Counted from the first letter of the stretch, positions 25,260 to 36,039 are shown. The stretch is 64,000 nt of DNA from Desulfamplus magnetovallimortis (GCF_900170035.1 NZ_LT828540.1:245170-309169); one strand, 5' to 3'. Notes: a model not told the origin generated them from the sequence alone. Numbers and translations: made by a program.

Positions 25260-27554
25260 TTATTGAAAATCCTGTTTTTCGGGTAGTCCCGTCTTCTCTT
25301 CCTTTTCTGTTTCAAGGGCATGAATCGACTGATACCCCCTTGGAAGTTTTCTGCCCCTTTGGCCTCGTTTTCCCCTGTAGTTTTCCTGGTTGGCGGGTTT
25401 GAGCTTTAAAAGTCGTTTTCCGGAATGTACAATGATGGTGCTATCTTCTTCTATTATCTTTAACAGTTTTATTCTTTCACCACCTTTAACTTTAAGCTGA
25501 TCCCTTGGAATACCTATTATTTTGTTACCTTTTCCCTTTTCCAGAATGGGCATTTCATTTACAGGGAATATAAGAAGCCTTCCGGCAGTTGTTATTGTGG
25601 CAATAAGATCTTTTTCAGGGGAGTAAACATACTCCGGCTGCATAAGATCTGCGTTATCTGGAAGATTGATCATGGCTTTGCCATTTTTGTTTTTGCAGTA
25701 AAGGTTAGGCATTTCAGTGACAAAGCCAAATCCTGTATCAGAGTAAAGAAATATCAAGGTATCATCATCTCCATTAATCATAAAGGGAATAGTTGCATCA
25801 GGCTTTATGACAAGGCGCCCTGTAAGTGGTTCTCCCATGCTGCGTGCAGATGGAAATGTATGGGATGGCAGAGAGTAGGTTCTGCCGGTTGAATCAAGAA
25901 ATACAGTCTGTTTGTTGCTCAGGGTTCTTCCGTGGGCAAGGTATTCATCCCCAGATTTAAATTTAACTTTTTCAGGCTCAAAGTCATGTCCTTTGGCTGA
26001 TCTTATCCAGCCATTTTTGGAAAGAATAATGGTTACAGGCTCCACTAAAATCACATCTTCCTCTGAAAAAGCCTCTGCCTCTTTTCTTTCAAGAATTGGG
26101 GATCTCCTTTTATCACCATGTTTTTTTATATCCTGGCGAATCTCTTTTTTAATGAGATTTTTGAGTAAAAGTTCTGATCCAAGGGTTTTTTCAAGGTTTT
26201 GACGCTCTTTTTCCAGTTCATCACGCTCCCCTGTGATCTTTATCTCTTCAAGGCGTGCAAGATGTCGCAGTTTTATATCAAGTATTGCATCTGCCTGGCG
26301 TTCACTCAAGTTGAATCTTTTGATCAACTCTGATTTTGGATCATCAAAATTTCTTATTATCTCTATAACTTCATCAATATTGAGAAATGCAACAAGAAGG
26401 CCTTCAAGGATATGAAGTCGATCAAGCACCTGATTCAGGCGATGCTGAAGACGCCTTGTAACAGTATCTGTCCTGAATGTAAGCCATTCTGTCAATATTG
26501 TGAGAAGGTTTTTTACCTCGGGCTTGCCATTAAGGCCGATCATATTCATGTTTACCCGATAAGAGCGCTCAAGATCAGTTGTTGCAAAAAGGTGATCCAT
26601 TAGTGCATCCATATCTATCCTTGAGGAGCGGGGAACAATTACAACGCGGGTGGGGTCTTCATGGTCAGATTCATCTCTGAGATCAACAACCATGGGAAGG
26701 CGCTTTGCTTCCATCTGTGCTGCTATCTGCTCAATGATCTTTTCTCCGGAGGCATGGTGGGGAAGGGCAGTGATAACAATTTCGCCATCTTCTACATGAT
26801 ATTTTGCCCTCATTTTTATTCTACCGTTTCCGGTTATGTAGGTTTCTTTTATCTCACTGCGGGGAGTTATTATCTCAGCTTCTGTGGGGTAATCAGGGCC
26901 CTTTATAAAGGAGAGAATTGCATCAATACCGGCATCAGGATGATCCAAAAGATGAATGCATGCTTCTGCAACCTCTGTCAGGTTGTGAGGGGGAATATCT
27001 GTTGCCATGCCCACAGCAATGCCGGTTGTACCGTTGAGCAGAAGATTTGGAAGACGCGCCGGTAGCAGAGAAGGCTCTTTGAGGGTGCCGTCAAAATTGG
27101 GAATCCAGGTTGTTGTACCAAGGTTTATCTCCATGAGAAGCACCTCAGCATAATGTGAGAGGCGGGATTCCGTGTAGCGCATGGCAGCAAAGGATTTTGG
27201 ATCATCAGGGGCACCCCAGTTGCCCTGACCATCCAGAAGTGGATATCGGCATGAGAATGGTTGTGCAAGAAGCACCATTGCTTCATAACATGCAGTGTCT
27301 CCGTGTGGATGAAATTTACCAAGAACATCACCCACGGTTCTTGCTGATTTTTTGTGTTTTGCAGAAGCGGTGAGGCCAAGCTGGCTCATGGCATACACAA
27401 TTCTGCGCTGGACAGGCTTAAGGCCATCTCCTATGTGTGGCAAGGCGCGGTCAAGGATTACGTACATTGAGTAGTTGAGATATGCCTTTTCAGCAAACTC
27501 CTCAAAGGGAATTTTTTCAAAATCTTCAAGCACAAGAGGGGAGGCATTGGACAT
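25260..27554 (-). CDS. parC: DNA topoisomerase IV subunit A
   Basis: A 764-residue type IIA topoisomerase A subunit. The [13 protein letters not shown] and FHPHGD motifs and the catalytic Tyr in [10 protein letters not shown] are present. Its length is short of GyrA and the GyrA-box (QRRGGKG) is absent from the C-terminal part, favouring ParC, which decatenates sister chromosomes. The C-terminus has degenerate beta-pinwheel repeats. parE is not in the window. It is the first gene of the parC-mltF-tpsA run. Confidence 0.9.
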   Translation of the reverse strand: MSNASPLVLEDFEKIPFEEFAEKAYLNYSMYVILDRALPHIGDGLKPVQRRIVYAMSQLGLTASAKHKKSARTVGDVLGKFHPHGDTACYEAMVLLAQPFSCRYPLLDGQGNWGAPDDPKSFAAMRYTESRLSHYAEVLLMEINLGTTTWIPNFDGTLKEPSLLPARLPNLLLNGTTGIAVGMATDIPPHNLTEVAEACIHLLDHPDAGIDAILSFIKGPDYPTEAEIITPRSEIKETYITGNGRIKMRAKYHVEDGEIVITALPHHASGEKIIEQIAAQMEAKRLPMVVDLRDESDHEDPTRVVIVPRSSRIDMDALMDHLFATTDLERSYRVNMNMIGLNGKPEVKNLLTILTEWLTFRTDTVTRRLQHRLNQVLDRLHILEGLLVAFLNIDEVIEIIRNFDDPKSELIKRFNLSERQADAILDIKLRHLARLEEIKITGERDELEKERQNLEKTLGSELLLKNLIKKEIRQDIKKHGDKRRSPILERKEAEAFSEEDVILVEPVTIILSKNGWIRSAKGHDFEPEKVKFKSGDEYLAHGRTLSNKQTVFLDSTGRTYSLPSHTFPSARSMGEPLTGRLVIKPDATIPFMINGDDDTLIFLYSDTGFGFVTEMPNLYCKNKNGKAMINLPDNADLMQPEYVYSPEKDLIATITTAGRLLIFPVNEMPILEKGKGNKIIGIPRDQLKVKGGERIKLLKIIEEDSTIIVHSGKRLLKLKPANQENYRGKRGQRGRKLPRGYQSIHALETEKEEKTGLPEKQDFQ

Positions 27555-27750
27555 CTTATTTTTTTATCTCCGTATTATCATTGTCAGAGGGGCAGCATTT
27601 TCACATCATTGCTTTTGATTACTTACAGAATGACGAATTATTATTACTGAAATTCACATTGAAGGCAAGAAACATTTGGACTTGGGGCGAGAGGGTTTCA
27701 TCGAGTTTATGTCAAGAACCTTGTTGTGAAAAGAGTCAGTTCTTAATTCA

Positions 27751-27778
27751 TTGACATTTGAGTGAAATCCTATATATC
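27751..27778 (+). promoter_or_regulatory. Putative sigma70 promoter
   Basis: TTGACA (27751-27756), a 16-base spacer and TATATC (27773-27778) lie about 85 bases upstream of the small membrane protein gene. A family A repeat lies between. The remainder of the gap (27555-27750) shows no gene. Confidence 0.4.
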
Positions 27779-27843
27779 TTTCATGGGAATGGATACAAAT
27801 TTCCATCTTTGGTGGTTGCTTAATAGCAGCCATGTGCATTATT
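27777..27843. repeat. Family A repeat, single unit
   Basis: Starts with ATGGGAATGGATACAAAT. The hairpin is TGGTTGCT-taat-AGCAGCCA, with a G-T wobble. Confidence 0.7.
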
Positions 27844-27860
27844 CAAAAAAGGAGGATTTC

Positions 27861-28079
27861 ATGACAACCCAGGCAATTGAAATGGTTAAGGAAGTTGAGA
27901 CTCCAAAGGCAGACACTGTTGCAAAAGCTGGTATGGCAGGCACTCTTGGAATTACATTATATACAGGGTTTTCAAGAGGACATCTTGCTCAATTAATACA
28001 TCCATGGGCAGGTATTGCACTTGTGGGATTTGCAGCCTGGCACACTTATCTTAATATGAAGGATAAGGATCCTGCATAA
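27861..28079 (+). CDS. Small membrane protein with paired histidines
   Basis: A 72-residue protein with AAAGGAGGA ahead of the ATG. A hydrophilic N-terminus (residues 1-20) is followed by two short hydrophobic segments (about 22-35 and 45-62). His residues in RGHLAQLIHPW and in AAWHTYLN are spaced as in haem-b-binding DUF4405-like helices, so a haem or quinone-linked role is possible but unproven. The last 29 bases overlap the convergent DUF4143 ATPase gene. Confidence 0.6.
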   Translation: MTTQAIEMVKEVETPKADTVAKAGMAGTLGITLYTGFSRGHLAQLIHPWAGIALVGFAAWHTYLNMKDKDPA

Positions 28080-29406
28080 TAGGAAAATTTGATGCCAGGT
28101 AAAGTGGATAGAAATGAACTTTGTGTTCATGATCAATATGTAAATTGCGTCCACTGAAAATGACCCTATACTCCGGCTGATATTTCCCGGCAAATACGTT
28201 AAGGCTTTTAGCCTGGGTCACCCAGCCGGATTTAATCTCAATTGGAATGATTAGACCATTTATTTCCATCACAAATTCCACCTCACTTCTACCTTCTCTC
28301 CAGCAATAAAGGGGAGAATGACCCTGGCATAAAAACTCCTGGGCTGCGAAATTTTCGGCAAAATAGCCTTTGTAAGTCCCATAATCGGAGTCCAGTACAG
28401 ACTTGACCGGCAAGTCAGCCAGTGCTCCCAGAAGCCCTACATCAAAGAGGATCAATTTAAAAAAGTTTTCCTTTGAAAAGGCTGAAAAGGGAAGCTCACC
28501 ACGATTAATAATATGAATTTTATGAATCAATCCTGACGCTACAAGCCAGTCTATGGCTCCGGCAAGTCTTGAATATCCCCGTATCCCGGGAATCACCCCC
28601 TTGAATTTAAATTTGGGGATGGAGCCATCTTGCTCCCTGGCTATCTGGGCAGGTATATTACGCAACAATCTATCCACATGCATGGAATTGACTTTTCCGG
28701 AATGCTTTGCAATATCCGCAAGGTATTGATTTAACAGATCCTTTTGCTTTTCCCTGACCTGTTTCATGCAGGTAAAAAGATCATTTTTGCCATCCACATA
28801 TGTTTGCACTATGTCCGGAAGTCCGCCAACAACAAAGTAATGGGTCATCTGTTCCCATAATCGCTGATGAACAATATCAGGAACTGGTTGAGAAATATCA
28901 AGGTCGGAAAGAAAATTAAGGAGCATTGTTTCACCGGCACCCATCAGAAATTCCATAAAATTCATGGGAAACATCTCCAGAAACTTAACCTTACCAACAG
29001 GAAATGATGCTTCACCAAGGTGTATCCCAAGAAGAGAGCCGGCGGAACAGACTGCTAATTCCGGCATCTTTTCACTGAAATATTTCAATGAAGTCAATGC
29101 CCGTGGGCAAGCCTGAATTTCATCCATAATGAGAAGGTCATCATTTGTATCAATGGCTTGATTCAGGTAAAATGAGATTTCCTGGATAATGCGATCAACC
29201 TTTAAATCTTTTTCAAAGACCCTGTGTAACGCCTCGTCTTCTTCAAAATTAATATAGTGACAGTGGTTAAAATGCTCTGCACCGAACTTTTTGAGGATAT
29301 AAGTTTTTCCAACCTGTCGTGCTCCCTTAATAATAAGGGGCTTTCGGTCGTTTTTTTCTTTCCACTCCAAAAGAGATCTGTAGATGATTCTTTTCAAAAT
29401 GATCAC
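28051..29406 (-). CDS. ATPase with DUF4143 (AAA_14)
   Basis: A 451-residue protein. Walker A GARQVGKT lies at about 28-35, Walker B LLIMDEIQACP follows, and the C-terminal DUF4143 part contains VEFVMEI...PIEIKSG, a PD-(D/E)XK-like core. Family members are common, often horizontally moved, and of unclear function. It has an isolated position and a 29-base tail overlap with the opposing small membrane protein gene. Confidence 0.88.
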   Translation of the reverse strand: MIILKRIIYRSLLEWKEKNDRKPLIIKGARQVGKTYILKKFGAEHFNHCHYINFEEDEALHRVFEKDLKVDRIIQEISFYLNQAIDTNDDLLIMDEIQACPRALTSLKYFSEKMPELAVCSAGSLLGIHLGEASFPVGKVKFLEMFPMNFMEFLMGAGETMLLNFLSDLDISQPVPDIVHQRLWEQMTHYFVVGGLPDIVQTYVDGKNDLFTCMKQVREKQKDLLNQYLADIAKHSGKVNSMHVDRLLRNIPAQIAREQDGSIPKFKFKGVIPGIRGYSRLAGAIDWLVASGLIHKIHIINRGELPFSAFSKENFFKLILFDVGLLGALADLPVKSVLDSDYGTYKGYFAENFAAQEFLCQGHSPLYCWREGRSEVEFVMEINGLIIPIEIKSGWVTQAKSLNVFAGKYQPEYRVIFSGRNLHIDHEHKVHFYPLYLASNFPIMQDPYPSY

Positions 29407-29493
29407 CTGAGCCTTTACATCAAGAATACGTTAGAAATTAGGGCATGATTCATGAGAATTTGCGAAGATTGGATTTTTAATATACGCACCTCA

Positions 29494-29546
29494 TAAAAAA
29501 AGTGCTATCAAAAAATATCGAAATTGATATTTTTTGTATAGCACTT
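29494..29546 (-). terminator. Rho-independent terminator of the Gld-like operon
   Basis: A long stem (AAGTGCTAT...ATAGCACTT, with CAAAAAATATC/GATATTTTTTG inside), followed on the minus strand by seven T. It lies 15 bases after the DUF4340 stop. Confidence 0.75.
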
Positions 29547-29560
29547 AATTTTAAAAATTT

Positions 29561-30766
29561 CTATTCTGTAATATTATTGCTGAAATCCATCACATTTTCC
29601 TGCTCCGATGTATTATTGTTCTGATCTGGTATAATGTTTTCCTGTTTTGACGTATTGTTGTTCTGGTTTGATATAATGTTTTCCTGTTCTAATGGAGTAT
29701 TTTTTTCTTCTTTTGCCATCAATTCATCAATCTTTTTCAGAAGATTATCTCCTTGATAGCTGTCCAGCATAAAGGGATAAGCATTTTCAGAACTTAAGGC
29801 CGGGTATTTTTCATTATCTTTTACAAATAGTTCAATGGAATATGTTTTTTCACCCTTCATAGTAATGGTAGCAGCCGTGCTCATACCTTTGAATGCATCT
29901 TCCTTTGAATCATTTTCTGTAAATTGAGAACATTTAAGGTTGGAAAGGGTGGATAGAATACCATCAAGGGTATCTTTATTCTCCAATTCAGTTGCTCCTG
30001 GTGAAGAGGACATATTTTCAACGTCCCCTTCTGGTTTCTGTTTCACTTTCCACACTTTAACAGATGCTTCATTTACAGATGCTTCATTTACAGATGCTTC
30101 ATTTACAGTGGCTTCATTTTCCGAGTCAGTTTTACTTTCTTCAGAAGATTTATCTTCAGAGGCTTCTGCACTCTTATCGCTGGATAAAACAAGCTCCATA
30201 ACAGTGTCATCTTTTGACAGAACAACCTCTGTGATTTTATCTTTGTTAAAGGAGAGTACCGTTTTATCCCTTATATCATCAACGGTTTTTTCAAAATCAC
30301 GTCTAAAACTTTTGGAAGCATGATAGACACTATTGTTGCCGTCAAGGCGTATAAAAGTATGGCGGAAAGATGGTGCTGCTTTTCCAATATCAAATTTTCT
30401 GAGGGTCTCAACAGATGATTTTACTGTAACAGAAATCCGGTGTTCCTGATCAAGCTCATATCTGTTGAGATTCTCTCCCTGTTCTGAAATCAGTGCAGAG
30501 ACCTTGATCTCCTTTATTATATCAAGCATTTTTGAAACAACTTTTTCATCAGCAGGATAGTCCTTTTCAGTTACTTTCCATGACTCATCCTTCTTGGCAA
30601 TGGGAATTGTTTGGCCATCTTTTTCAAGTATGATCTCCTTTATATCAGAAACATTTATTTCAGGAATGGAAGGAAGAGTGTAGTTGTTTCCATCCCGATT
30701 ATGCATTACAAGATAGGCTGACAGCAATACAATCAGCACACCTGGTATGATATACTCCTTTTTCAT
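29561..30766 (-). CDS. DUF4340 protein of the Gld-type ABC operon
   Basis: A 401-residue protein with one N-terminal membrane helix (residues 5-22) and repeated beta-rich DUF4340 modules. A low-complexity linker contains four copies of NEASV, made by a 15-bp tandem repeat (30060-30118), and the C-terminus has repeats of Q-E-N-I-I-x-x-Q-N-N-N-T-S. Family members accompany GldG-like auxiliary ABC components. The gene is last in the operon. Confidence 0.82.
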   Translation of the reverse strand: MKKEYIIPGVLIVLLSAYLVMHNRDGNNYTLPSIPEINVSDIKEIILEKDGQTIPIAKKDESWKVTEKDYPADEKVVSKMLDIIKEIKVSALISEQGENLNRYELDQEHRISVTVKSSVETLRKFDIGKAAPSFRHTFIRLDGNNSVYHASKSFRRDFEKTVDDIRDKTVLSFNKDKITEVVLSKDDTVMELVLSSDKSAEASEDKSSEESKTDSENEATVNEASVNEASVNEASVKVWKVKQKPEGDVENMSSSPGATELENKDTLDGILSTLSNLKCSQFTENDSKEDAFKGMSTAATITMKGEKTYSIELFVKDNEKYPALSSENAYPFMLDSYQGDNLLKKIDELMAKEEKNTPLEQENIISNQNNNTSKQENIIPDQNNNTSEQENVMDFSNNITE

Positions 30767-30885
30767 TTTTATCTCTTGTGCCTCCTTCTGGTGCTGTGAA
30801 TAATCACGCTATGATATAGCTTTCCAGAAAACAAATATAGCTTTCCAGAAAAGAAATCTGGTGCTTGACTGATATGAGAAGATGA

Positions 30886-33288
30886 TCACTCATCCCTGCC
30901 ATTGTGAAACATGATCTTTATTGTTTTTCTGCGGGAATTTCTCCGCAGCCATACACCAAACCCGAACAAAATCATCAGAGCAGGAAGCCCTGCAATATTG
31001 AAGGTCTTTATAAAGCCCCTTGCAAATGGAGTTGTTTCAGAGAGAGGGTTGAGGGTCTGATTCTTGCTTCTCATCTCTGCAATATCATCCTGATCATTTA
31101 AGTGATCAATTACATTGAGTATAAATGTGGCATTGGTGGTTCTGCCCTCGGGGTCAAGCATGTTGTCCTGAAGCATTGAAGAGCAGGCCATGACAAAAAT
31201 TTTTCCTGGTTTACCTTTAGTAATAATTGTGTTGTCAACTTCTATCTCTGAAAGAGCTATTGCCGCTTCATCCTTGCTTGTTTCATCGATTTTTGGGCTT
31301 TCGCTTTCATTGGCAGAACCAGTATTGGCGGAATCAATGTCTGTATCCGGGGAAGCTTCTTTTTTGGTATCATCAGAGTCTTTTTTTGCCACATCTTTCT
31401 GGGGAATTGATTTTCCTGCAAAGTAGCTTGTGAATTCACCACTTAGCATATAAGCAAGTGCATGTGACTGCATTTCTGATGTTTCAGCAGGGGGCCTTAT
31501 GAACATGGGATTGAGGTTGATTCGGTCTTTCATAAGCCACGACTCATCCGATGATGAAAAGAGCCTTGTTGCAGTGACGCCGCTCTGCTCAAGTTTCTGC
31601 TCATCAAGGGTAATGGGTGAGATCTTCATGGCAATTATTCCCTTGATGTTTTTCATGAAATCAGGTGAATTGTTGATATTGGCATCTTTTATAATTGGAG
31701 CAAAATAAATCTCCTGCTCTCCGCCACCCTGTCTTGCTGGTTTCATCTGTTTGTAGCAGTTTTTATCAAGGATGTAGGATTTGTCGATCTTGACACCATA
31801 GTGATTCAGAAGTTTATCAAGACCTGTGTCAATGGGTATATACTGTGGGCCACCGCCAAATCCCATCTGCTGCTGGGACATAATTTCATTGAATGTATCT
31901 GTGAAAAAGGCGATATTGGTTCCCTTCATCAATGCCTGGTCAATAAGAAAGAGTTCATAGTCGGAAAAAGGTTCTGTTGGTCTTGCAATGATAAGGGTTT
32001 TAAGACCTTCGGGAATGCCGCCGTCACCCTTTATATTGCTTATTCCTTTTGAGCTTTTATCTCCTGATTCCGATTCATCACCATCTTCGCTATCTTTTAG
32101 ATTAATATCCTGAATTGTATATCGTTTGGATATAAGATCATTAAAGACATTCATGGTACCACCCTGCTGACCCGGCATCATGCCCATACCTCCACCCATA
32201 AGGGAAAGCGTTCCATGGTCGGCAAGATAGCCGATATTTTCGTTGATGCCGATCATTGTCTCCATGGTTTCGGTGAAAAGCTCATCTAAGGCATCAGGGT
32301 CAACCATCTGATAAGTTGTTCCTATTATGGGCAGATTGATGCTTGAAATAATGGGGGTGCTTTTTATCTTCTCCTTGTACTGCATTACAATACCTGCCCC
32401 GCCATTTCCTGCTTCAATTCCCTTTTGGGGAATGGCTGGCCATTTCATGGCCATTACATTGTATTTTTCAGCAATCTCGTCAAGGTTATTCTCTTTTGTT
32501 GGATCAACATATTTATAGTCGATTTTGCCAAGGCTTTTGGTGTTAAGCTTTTCAACAACCTCTTCAATGCGCTCCGGCAGAGATGACAACTGGTCAAGAC
32601 CCATGAGAGGCGCTACCTTTTCAAGGGATGATGAAAGATAGAGGGTTATCTTTACCTTTTCATCAAGGGCCATAAGAGCGCTAACCTTGTTGTTCAGCTT
32701 CTGGATGGCTGTGGTAAGTGTATATTCAAGGCCGTTGGTTGAGGTGATTGCAGGAATTTTCTCCATCATGTCACCGTGGATGATGACAAGCCCCATGTAA
32801 GCCTGCTGGAACTTGACCTCATCGTTTTCAATTATACGGATCTGTACAGGAGAAATGCCGTAGTCCTCGGCCATCTGACGGTTGACATTGGTCTGTTCCG
32901 TCATGCCTGCCTCTCCTGCTGTAACATCATAAAAACGATAGTTGAAAAGTTTTCCACCCCTTGCTGCATACTCCTCCATGAGATCATGGAGATAGCGTTC
33001 AGTGTTGTTGTGGGGTGCAGGTAGATTTTTTGTGAAAAAGACCTTTATACTTAGGGGTTCAGATAGGCTTTCAACAACTTCATGGCTTGCATCCGATAGG
33101 GAATAAAGTCCATTGGATGTAAGATCCGCCCTGAAAAACAGGGTAACTCCAGCAACATTTACAAGCACCACCACTGCAAAGTAGAGCAAAAATTTGATCC
33201 ATGCTCCTTTGTTGCCACCGCCTCTGGGGGCTTTTTTCCCTGAATCAATCAAGGCGGTGTTATTTTTATCAGCAATTCCTTTCTTCAT
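30886..33288 (-). CDS. GldG-type ABC auxiliary protein
   Basis: An 800-residue protein with an N-terminal membrane helix (about 30-50), a periplasmic ABC_transp_aux region (LSEPLSIKVFFTKNLPAPHN and YRFYDVT), an acidic linker and a C-terminal membrane helix (about 765-785). In gliding bacteria GldG works with GldA/GldF; in Deltaproteobacteria the equivalent transporter has no assigned substrate. It lies 37 bases downstream of the permease gene. Confidence 0.87.
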   Translation of the reverse strand: MKKGIADKNNTALIDSGKKAPRGGGNKGAWIKFLLYFAVVVLVNVAGVTLFFRADLTSNGLYSLSDASHEVVESLSEPLSIKVFFTKNLPAPHNNTERYLHDLMEEYAARGGKLFNYRFYDVTAGEAGMTEQTNVNRQMAEDYGISPVQIRIIENDEVKFQQAYMGLVIIHGDMMEKIPAITSTNGLEYTLTTAIQKLNNKVSALMALDEKVKITLYLSSSLEKVAPLMGLDQLSSLPERIEEVVEKLNTKSLGKIDYKYVDPTKENNLDEIAEKYNVMAMKWPAIPQKGIEAGNGGAGIVMQYKEKIKSTPIISSINLPIIGTTYQMVDPDALDELFTETMETMIGINENIGYLADHGTLSLMGGGMGMMPGQQGGTMNVFNDLISKRYTIQDINLKDSEDGDESESGDKSSKGISNIKGDGGIPEGLKTLIIARPTEPFSDYELFLIDQALMKGTNIAFFTDTFNEIMSQQQMGFGGGPQYIPIDTGLDKLLNHYGVKIDKSYILDKNCYKQMKPARQGGGEQEIYFAPIIKDANINNSPDFMKNIKGIIAMKISPITLDEQKLEQSGVTATRLFSSSDESWLMKDRINLNPMFIRPPAETSEMQSHALAYMLSGEFTSYFAGKSIPQKDVAKKDSDDTKKEASPDTDIDSANTGSANESESPKIDETSKDEAAIALSEIEVDNTIITKGKPGKIFVMACSSMLQDNMLDPEGRTTNATFILNVIDHLNDQDDIAEMRSKNQTLNPLSETTPFARGFIKTFNIAGLPALMILFGFGVWLRRNSRRKTIKIMFHNGRDE

Positions 33289-33325
33289 AGCAAAACAGCT
33301 CCTTAAATTCTTTTCCCTTAGATAC

Positions 33326-34029
33326 TTAATTCTTTTCCTGCATTACAAGATATGTTCCTGACAGCCCGATAAATATAACACTCAGAAAATAGAGAATATC
33401 CCTTGAGTCAATGATCCCTTTGGATATGCTCTGAAAATGCACATCTGCTCCAATAAAAGATACAATTTCTGTTATGGATGCAGGAACAAAAAAGAGGATT
33501 TTGTCAAGGATGGTCAATGTAAAGCAAAGGGATGCCCCAATGATGAATGCAACAATCTGGTTGCGGGTAAGAGATGATGCAAAAATACCCATTGCAGAAT
33601 AGGCACCGCAAAGAAGGAGAGCACCTGTATAGCCACCGATAACAGGTCCTGGATCCACGTCTCCAATAAATGATATAAAGATAGGATAGGAGAGGGTTGG
33701 AAACAGCATGCATCCGCAAAAAAGTGTGGCGGCAAGGAACTTGCCCACGGCAATATCCGTAAATGAAACAGGCATTGTAAGCAGGGTCTCATAGGAGCCA
33801 ACGTTCATCTCTTCGGAAAATAGCCGCATGGTAACAGCCGGAATAATAAAGGAAAATATCATGGGCAGCATGGAGAAAAAGTTCCTCATGTCTGCTGTAT
33901 CAAAAAGAAAAAAGTGGAAAAGAAAAACCACCCTGTGACCACAAGGAAAAGCGATATTACAATGTAGGCAATGGGTGATATGAAATAGTCCTTGAACTCT
34001 TTTAGTGTAATTTGGATCATCTGATTCAT
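33326..34029 (-). pseudogene. GldF-type ABC permease, frameshifted
   Basis: From ATG 34029 the frame reads MNQMIQITLKEFKDYFISP and an N-terminal membrane helix, then stops near 33885. The rest of the permease (FDTADMRNFFSMLP, SEEMNVGSYETLL and later spans) continues in another frame to 33326. Removing one base from the six-A run at 33908-33913 joins the two parts into one protein of about 235 residues. Either a sequencing error or a true frameshift would explain it. Transport would need this subunit. Confidence 0.82.
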
Positions 34030-34035
34030 GGCACT

Positions 34036-34998
34036 CTATCTTTCTCCTCCTCTGTAGGATTCCTCTCCCTTAGTCAACTCCTGGAAAATACGCTCAAGTG
34101 TCTGGGAATCCCTTGTCAACTGGGCAATACTCCAGTTTGTTTCCTTGATTTTTTTGTATAGATCCCGCCTGATATCCCTGGAGCTGCTGCTGTGAATTTC
34201 AAAAGATACCACATCACTCTCTTCAGGCTCCTTTTCAATTACACGAATATCCGGAGATATGGCTGCAATAAGTTTTTTTGCCTCTTCAGGATCTGCGTCA
34301 TACAGGGAAAGATCAATGCATGAGCTTCCGGCAGCCCTTGATTTCAGGTTTTGAGTTGTATCATCAGCAACCACCTTGCCTCTGTTTATAATAACAATAC
34401 GGTCACAGGTAGCTTCTGCCTCGCTCAGGATATGGGTGGAGAAGATAATTGTTTTCTCCTTTCCAATACGTCTGATGATTGCTCTGATTTCTGCAATCTG
34501 GTTTGGGTCAAGCCCTGATGTGGGTTCGTCAAGAATTAGAATTTCAGGATCTGTCATCATGGCATGGGCAAGCCCGACACGCTGTTTCAATCCCTTGGAA
34601 AGTTCATCCACGGTTTTATGCATTATGCCGGAAAGACCGCATAAACTGGAAAGCTCTTTGAGTCGCAGATGGATTTTGTCCCTGGGGATTCCCCGAACCT
34701 TTGCAACATAACAAAGGTAATCAAACACAAGCATGTTGTGGTAAAGGGGAGCTGATTCCGGCAGGTATCCCATAAGGCTTTTTATTTTAAGGGCATCCTC
34801 GGAAATCAATAGATCCTTTACAATAATGTCTCCGGCAGATGGTTTAAGAAAACCTGTCAGCATCCTGAGTGTTGTAGTCTTGCCTGCACCATTGGGACCG
34901 AGAAGCCCCAGGACTTCACCTTTCTTGATCTCAAGGCTGATACCGTCAACAGCACAGAAGCTGTTGTAGTATCTGGTCAGATTTTTGACCTGTATCAC
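34036..34998 (-). CDS. GldA-type ABC transporter ATPase
   Basis: A 320-residue ATPase: Walker A LLGPNGAGKTTTLRML, signature LSKGLKQRVGLAHAM, and Walker B EILILDEPTSGLDPNQ. The C-terminal 90 residues carry the DUF4162-like extension seen in GldA/NatA-type ATPases. It is the first gene of the four-gene operon; its stop is six bases from the permease start. TACCTCC (minus strand GGAGGTA) precedes the ATG. Confidence 0.9.
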   Translation of the reverse strand: MIQVKNLTRYYNSFCAVDGISLEIKKGEVLGLLGPNGAGKTTTLRMLTGFLKPSAGDIIVKDLLISEDALKIKSLMGYLPESAPLYHNMLVFDYLCYVAKVRGIPRDKIHLRLKELSSLCGLSGIMHKTVDELSKGLKQRVGLAHAMMTDPEILILDEPTSGLDPNQIAEIRAIIRRIGKEKTIIFSTHILSEAEATCDRIVIINRGKVVADDTTQNLKSRAAGSSCIDLSLYDADPEEAKKLIAAISPDIRVIEKEPEESDVVSFEIHSSSSRDIRRDLYKKIKETNWSIAQLTRDSQTLERIFQELTKGEESYRGGER

Positions 34999-35143
34999 AG
35001 TACCTCCTTTTTACATCTTAAGTTGTTTTGTTAATAGGGAGTCAGTGGTTTCTAAATTACCATTTATCATTGTTATTACTTTCTATTTTGAAACTTCTTG
35101 ATCGACTTTGGTGGTAAAATAGATTCTTCAGACTCTCTAAGTT

Positions 35144-35318
35144 ACTCAAAATCGACATCTTATTGCTTTTTCAGAAGTTATTGCAGTTGTCTGAACCAGG
35201 ATAACCAGGATGGATAGGATGCTCAGGATAAATAATCCTGCCTTATCTTGTTAATCTTGGGAATCCTGATTCAGACAGTGTTGACAAGGCTTACAAGATC
35301 ATAGGTGTCGACTTTGAG
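35144..35318. repeat. Family C element, complete copy
   Basis: Ends ACTCAAAATCGACATC and GGTGTCGACTTTGAG are inverted. The interior includes AACCAGGATAACCAGGATGG and no ORF. The remainder of the 34999-35415 gap is AT-rich with no gene seen. Confidence 0.8.
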
Positions 35319-35415
35319 AAGTTATAAGCTCATTAAATAGACATCTTTTATATACTATTATTAATTAAACTATTATTGATTAAATAGACATTGTACATAT
35401 ACTATTTTGAGTATT

Positions 35416-35991
35416 TCAGTATGTTTCAATGATACTGCTTTTCTCAATAAATGTCTTAAGTTCGTTTTTCGTTTTTGACATGGCATTCATGGTTTTTTCA
35501 AGGCTGCGGCAGAAAGGATCCTCTTCTCCTAACTCCTTTCTTGATTTTTCAAAAAGCGTTATGGCATTCTTCCACTGACTGTCAAGCTCCTTTAGTAGCG
35601 TTTTTCGTTTTTTATGCTTCTCTTTTTCAGCAAGAATGACATCCTCAAGTCTTTTCAGTGCATACTCAACAAGTGCATCCCTTGGGGTATTATTATCCTT
35701 TGCGATCATCTCCAGGAGATCAAGGGTTTTTCTGCTGAGTACATAGGTTTTCTGAACCCTTTCAATCTGGTTGAACTGTCTGATTCTTATTTTTTCAGCA
35801 ATATTGCTCAATGCCTCTGCATCATCAACAAGATGATCAAAAAGTGATTTTTGCTTTATACCAAGGTGCACAGCAACAAGACTCAATGATTCAATGGCCT
35901 TTTCAGAGAGTTTGAATGTGGCCCTGACAGATTGCCTGCCCCTCAGATCCATGGTAACCGACCCTGTTACTGTGTTATCCTCGTTTGTCAT
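35416..35991 (-). CDS. Protein with two ribbon-helix-helix-like segments
   Basis: A 191-residue protein. Residues 18-60 (RATFKLSEKAIESLSLVAV...) and 78-118 (KTYVLSRKTLDLLEMIAK...NTPRDALVEYALKRLE) each look like a strand-helix-helix unit of the CopG type. A charged helical tail follows, with no enzyme motif. It is inferred to be a DNA-binding regulator; the target is unknown. A 7-bp inverted repeat 50 bases upstream may be its own operator. It stands alone between a repeat and AT-rich sequence. Confidence 0.55.
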   Translation of the reverse strand: MTNEDNTVTGSVTMDLRGRQSVRATFKLSEKAIESLSLVAVHLGIKQKSLFDHLVDDAEALSNIAEKIRIRQFNQIERVQKTYVLSRKTLDLLEMIAKDNNTPRDALVEYALKRLEDVILAEKEKHKKRKTLLKELDSQWKNAITLFEKSRKELGEEDPFCRSLEKTMNAMSKTKNELKTFIEKSSIIETY

Positions 35992-36039
35992 GTCAACCTC
36001 CTGACGCCATATATCATTAACACAAAAAAATGATTAGTA

